A stretch of DNA of 64,000 nt from positions 124,001 through 188,000 of the forward strand of contig NZ_JAENHP010000016.1 in the NCBI RefSeq assembly GCF_016834655.1, written 5' to 3'. The notes beneath the pieces were generated by a model that was given only the letters and a program-made list of their open reading frames with translations, did not search any database and was not told the origin of the DNA. Position 1 is the stretch's first letter. Each line of letters starts with the position of its first letter. Below, piece after piece: positions 63,012-64,000 of this stretch. The stretch is from Paractinoplanes ovalisporus. Its GTDB lineage: Bacteria; Actinomycetota; Actinomycetes; Mycobacteriales; Micromonosporaceae. A program made the position numbers and the translations under genes.

Positions 63012-63610
63012 GGATCACCCTGTTCGGCGCCGGCTTCGTCGGCGCCGCCCTGGCCGGTGAGTTCGCCGGTCGCGGGCACGAGGTCACCGCGGTCGCCCGC
63101 CGTTCCGGCGGCGACGTCCACGACCCGGCCGCCGTCACCGCCGCGGTCCGGGAGGCCGATGTCATCGTGTCGGCGCTGCCGCCGCTCGACGACCAGGGCG
63201 GGCTCCCGGCCAGCACGCGGATCCTGATCGACGCCGCCCTGGCCGCCGGCGCCCGGCTCGGTGTCGTGGGCAGCTCCGCGATCCTGCCGGTCTCCACCGG
63301 CGGCCCCCGGCACGCCGACACCCCGGACTTCCCGGCGTTCCTGGCCGACCGCGTGGACGCCCACGACCGCACCCTCGCCCGGCTCCGGTCGGCCCCGGCC
63401 GGCCTCGACTGGTTCTATCTGGCCGCGGCCGGCGAGTTCGGCCAGTTCGCACCCGGCACCCGAACCGGGCACTACCGCAGCAGCACCACGTCGCAGGTTC
63501 AGGACGGGTCAGGCCGTTCCCGCATCGGTGTCGCTGACTACGCCATCGCTTTCGCCGACGAGTTGGAGAAGCCGACCGTCCACCGGGGATGGCTCACGGT
63601 CGCCTATTGA
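63008..63610 (+). CDS. NAD(P)-binding oxidoreductase (atypical SDR)
   Basis: This 200-residue protein has the dinucleotide-binding motif FGAGFVGAALAGEF at the N-terminus, followed by VIVSALPPLDDQGG and a serine in VVGSSAILPV. The end (VGVADYAIAFADELEKP-like: IGVADYAIAFADELEKP) matches NAD(P)H-binding atypical SDR proteins. It overlaps the cupin gene by four bases. It is followed by a 213-bp gap in which I see no gene. Confidence 0.88.
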   Translation: MRITLFGAGFVGAALAGEFAGRGHEVTAVARRSGGDVHDPAAVTAAVREADVIVSALPPLDDQGGLPASTRILIDAALAAGARLGVVGSSAILPVSTGGPRHADTPDFPAFLADRVDAHDRTLARLRSAPAGLDWFYLAAAGEFGQFAPGTRTGHYRSSTTSQVQDGSGRSRIGVADYAIAFADELEKPTVHRGWLTVAY

Positions 63611-63823
63611 GCCGTGCCCGGGACGACGCTGGGCACTGTCAAGGGACGGCTCGGACGGGTACAGTCCTCGGCGGCAGCCACGCTCTGCCCGACTCCGAGT
63701 TCGGCTCGACGCCCATGCCGTCACCGCCGCGCGACCGAGGACAAGCCGTCGTTGACGCAGCGTGGGGACCATTTCGTGATCATTTTCGACCGCGCGGTGG
63801 CATGGGGTCGTCGCGGGAAGAAG

Positions 63824-64000
63824 ATGAACATGGTCGACAACGACCGCATTTCCAACTCGGCGCGCCGGGCCCGTCAGCGGGCGATCCGGGCCCGGATGGC
63901 GGAGACCGGTGAGACGTACGCCGTGGCGGCCCGCCGGCATGACGAGCGCCGCGATCCGCGAACCCGGGAGACCGGGCGGCCTCCGGAGCCGATCGAGTGG
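63824..64000 (+). CDS. Start of an Arg-rich protein, runs off the window
   Basis: An ATG with GGAAG upstream opens a frame to the window end (59 codons): MNMVDNDRISNSARRARQRA, then RARMAETGETYAVAARRHDE. The motif ARMAETGE-YAVAARR is common at the beginning or end of actinomycete proteins of unknown role. An ATG two codons later is possible. The product cannot be named from this fragment. Confidence 0.5.
   Translation, partial: MNMVDNDRISNSARRARQRAIRARMAETGETYAVAARRHDERRDPRTRETGRPPEPIEW

Overview
The window is high-GC DNA with many GTG and some TTG starts, very dense packing and frequent ATGA stop/start overlaps. It carries SARP, LAL-type LuxR, XRE-DUF5753 and SAV_2336-like families. Together these point to a filamentous actinomycete; prepilin-like genes and secreted plant-polymer enzymes would fit Micromonosporaceae such as Actinoplanes. 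That placement is inference, because no rRNA or tRNA gene is present to anchor it. I saw no insertion sequence, CRISPR array or RNA gene.

Layout. 1-5097: two tandem LAL-type LuxR regulators on the minus strand; the first runs off the window and carries an in-frame 4 x 42-bp repeat. 5200-10055: small metabolic genes (alpha/beta hydrolase-SDR pair, secreted SGNH hydrolase with an AbfB domain, nitronate monooxygenase) and a DUF4267/TetR divergent pair with two matching operator-like sites. 10135-19649: a coupled run of five genes (glycine-zipper protein, Cys-rich protein, acidic-repeat protein with two Ig-like domains, subtilase with a toxin-like C-terminus, 1116-aa M15 peptidase/hydrolase fusion) facing a SARP regulator across a strong terminator. 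This block is bracketed by a 116-bp direct repeat of the tetR 3' end, so it may be an inserted island. 20110-25794: an operon of a P-loop repeat protein, a winged-helix-like protein and a double-ATPase HerA-like protein. 25784-32392: a single-gene polyketide synthase (CoA ligase-KS-AT-DH-KR-ACP-TE) with no loading ACP.

32502-35926: a secreted protein and three prepilin-like genes, the last carrying a ricin-type lectin region. 35911-43147: an XRE regulator and a 56-aa membrane protein sharing a duplicated promoter element, then a tight four-gene operon (Trypco1-like, trypsin-VMAP-like, MoxR AAA+, vWA-zinc ribbon-GTPase) that matches the predicted VMAP class of NTP-dependent conflict systems and has an unusual effector fusion. 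43224-48907: secreted enzymes and toxins (S15 peptidase, GH16 glucanase, NPP1-like protein). 48344-51073: a secreted DUF5666-like protein divergent from a two-component system. 51070-64000: transporters, regulators (GNAT, LysR, AraC, MarR), a CooC-like ATPase, a probably frameshifted GGDEF gene, an FtsX-type permease lacking its ATPase, and a MarR/cupin/oxidoreductase locus with a perfect palindrome.

The best candidates for a system worth study are the VMAP-like operon (37286-43147), the HerA-like operon (20110-25794) and the repeat-flanked protease cluster (10135-18575). In-frame or gene-end minisatellites recur at three places (1572-1739, 56225-56399, 61841-61937).
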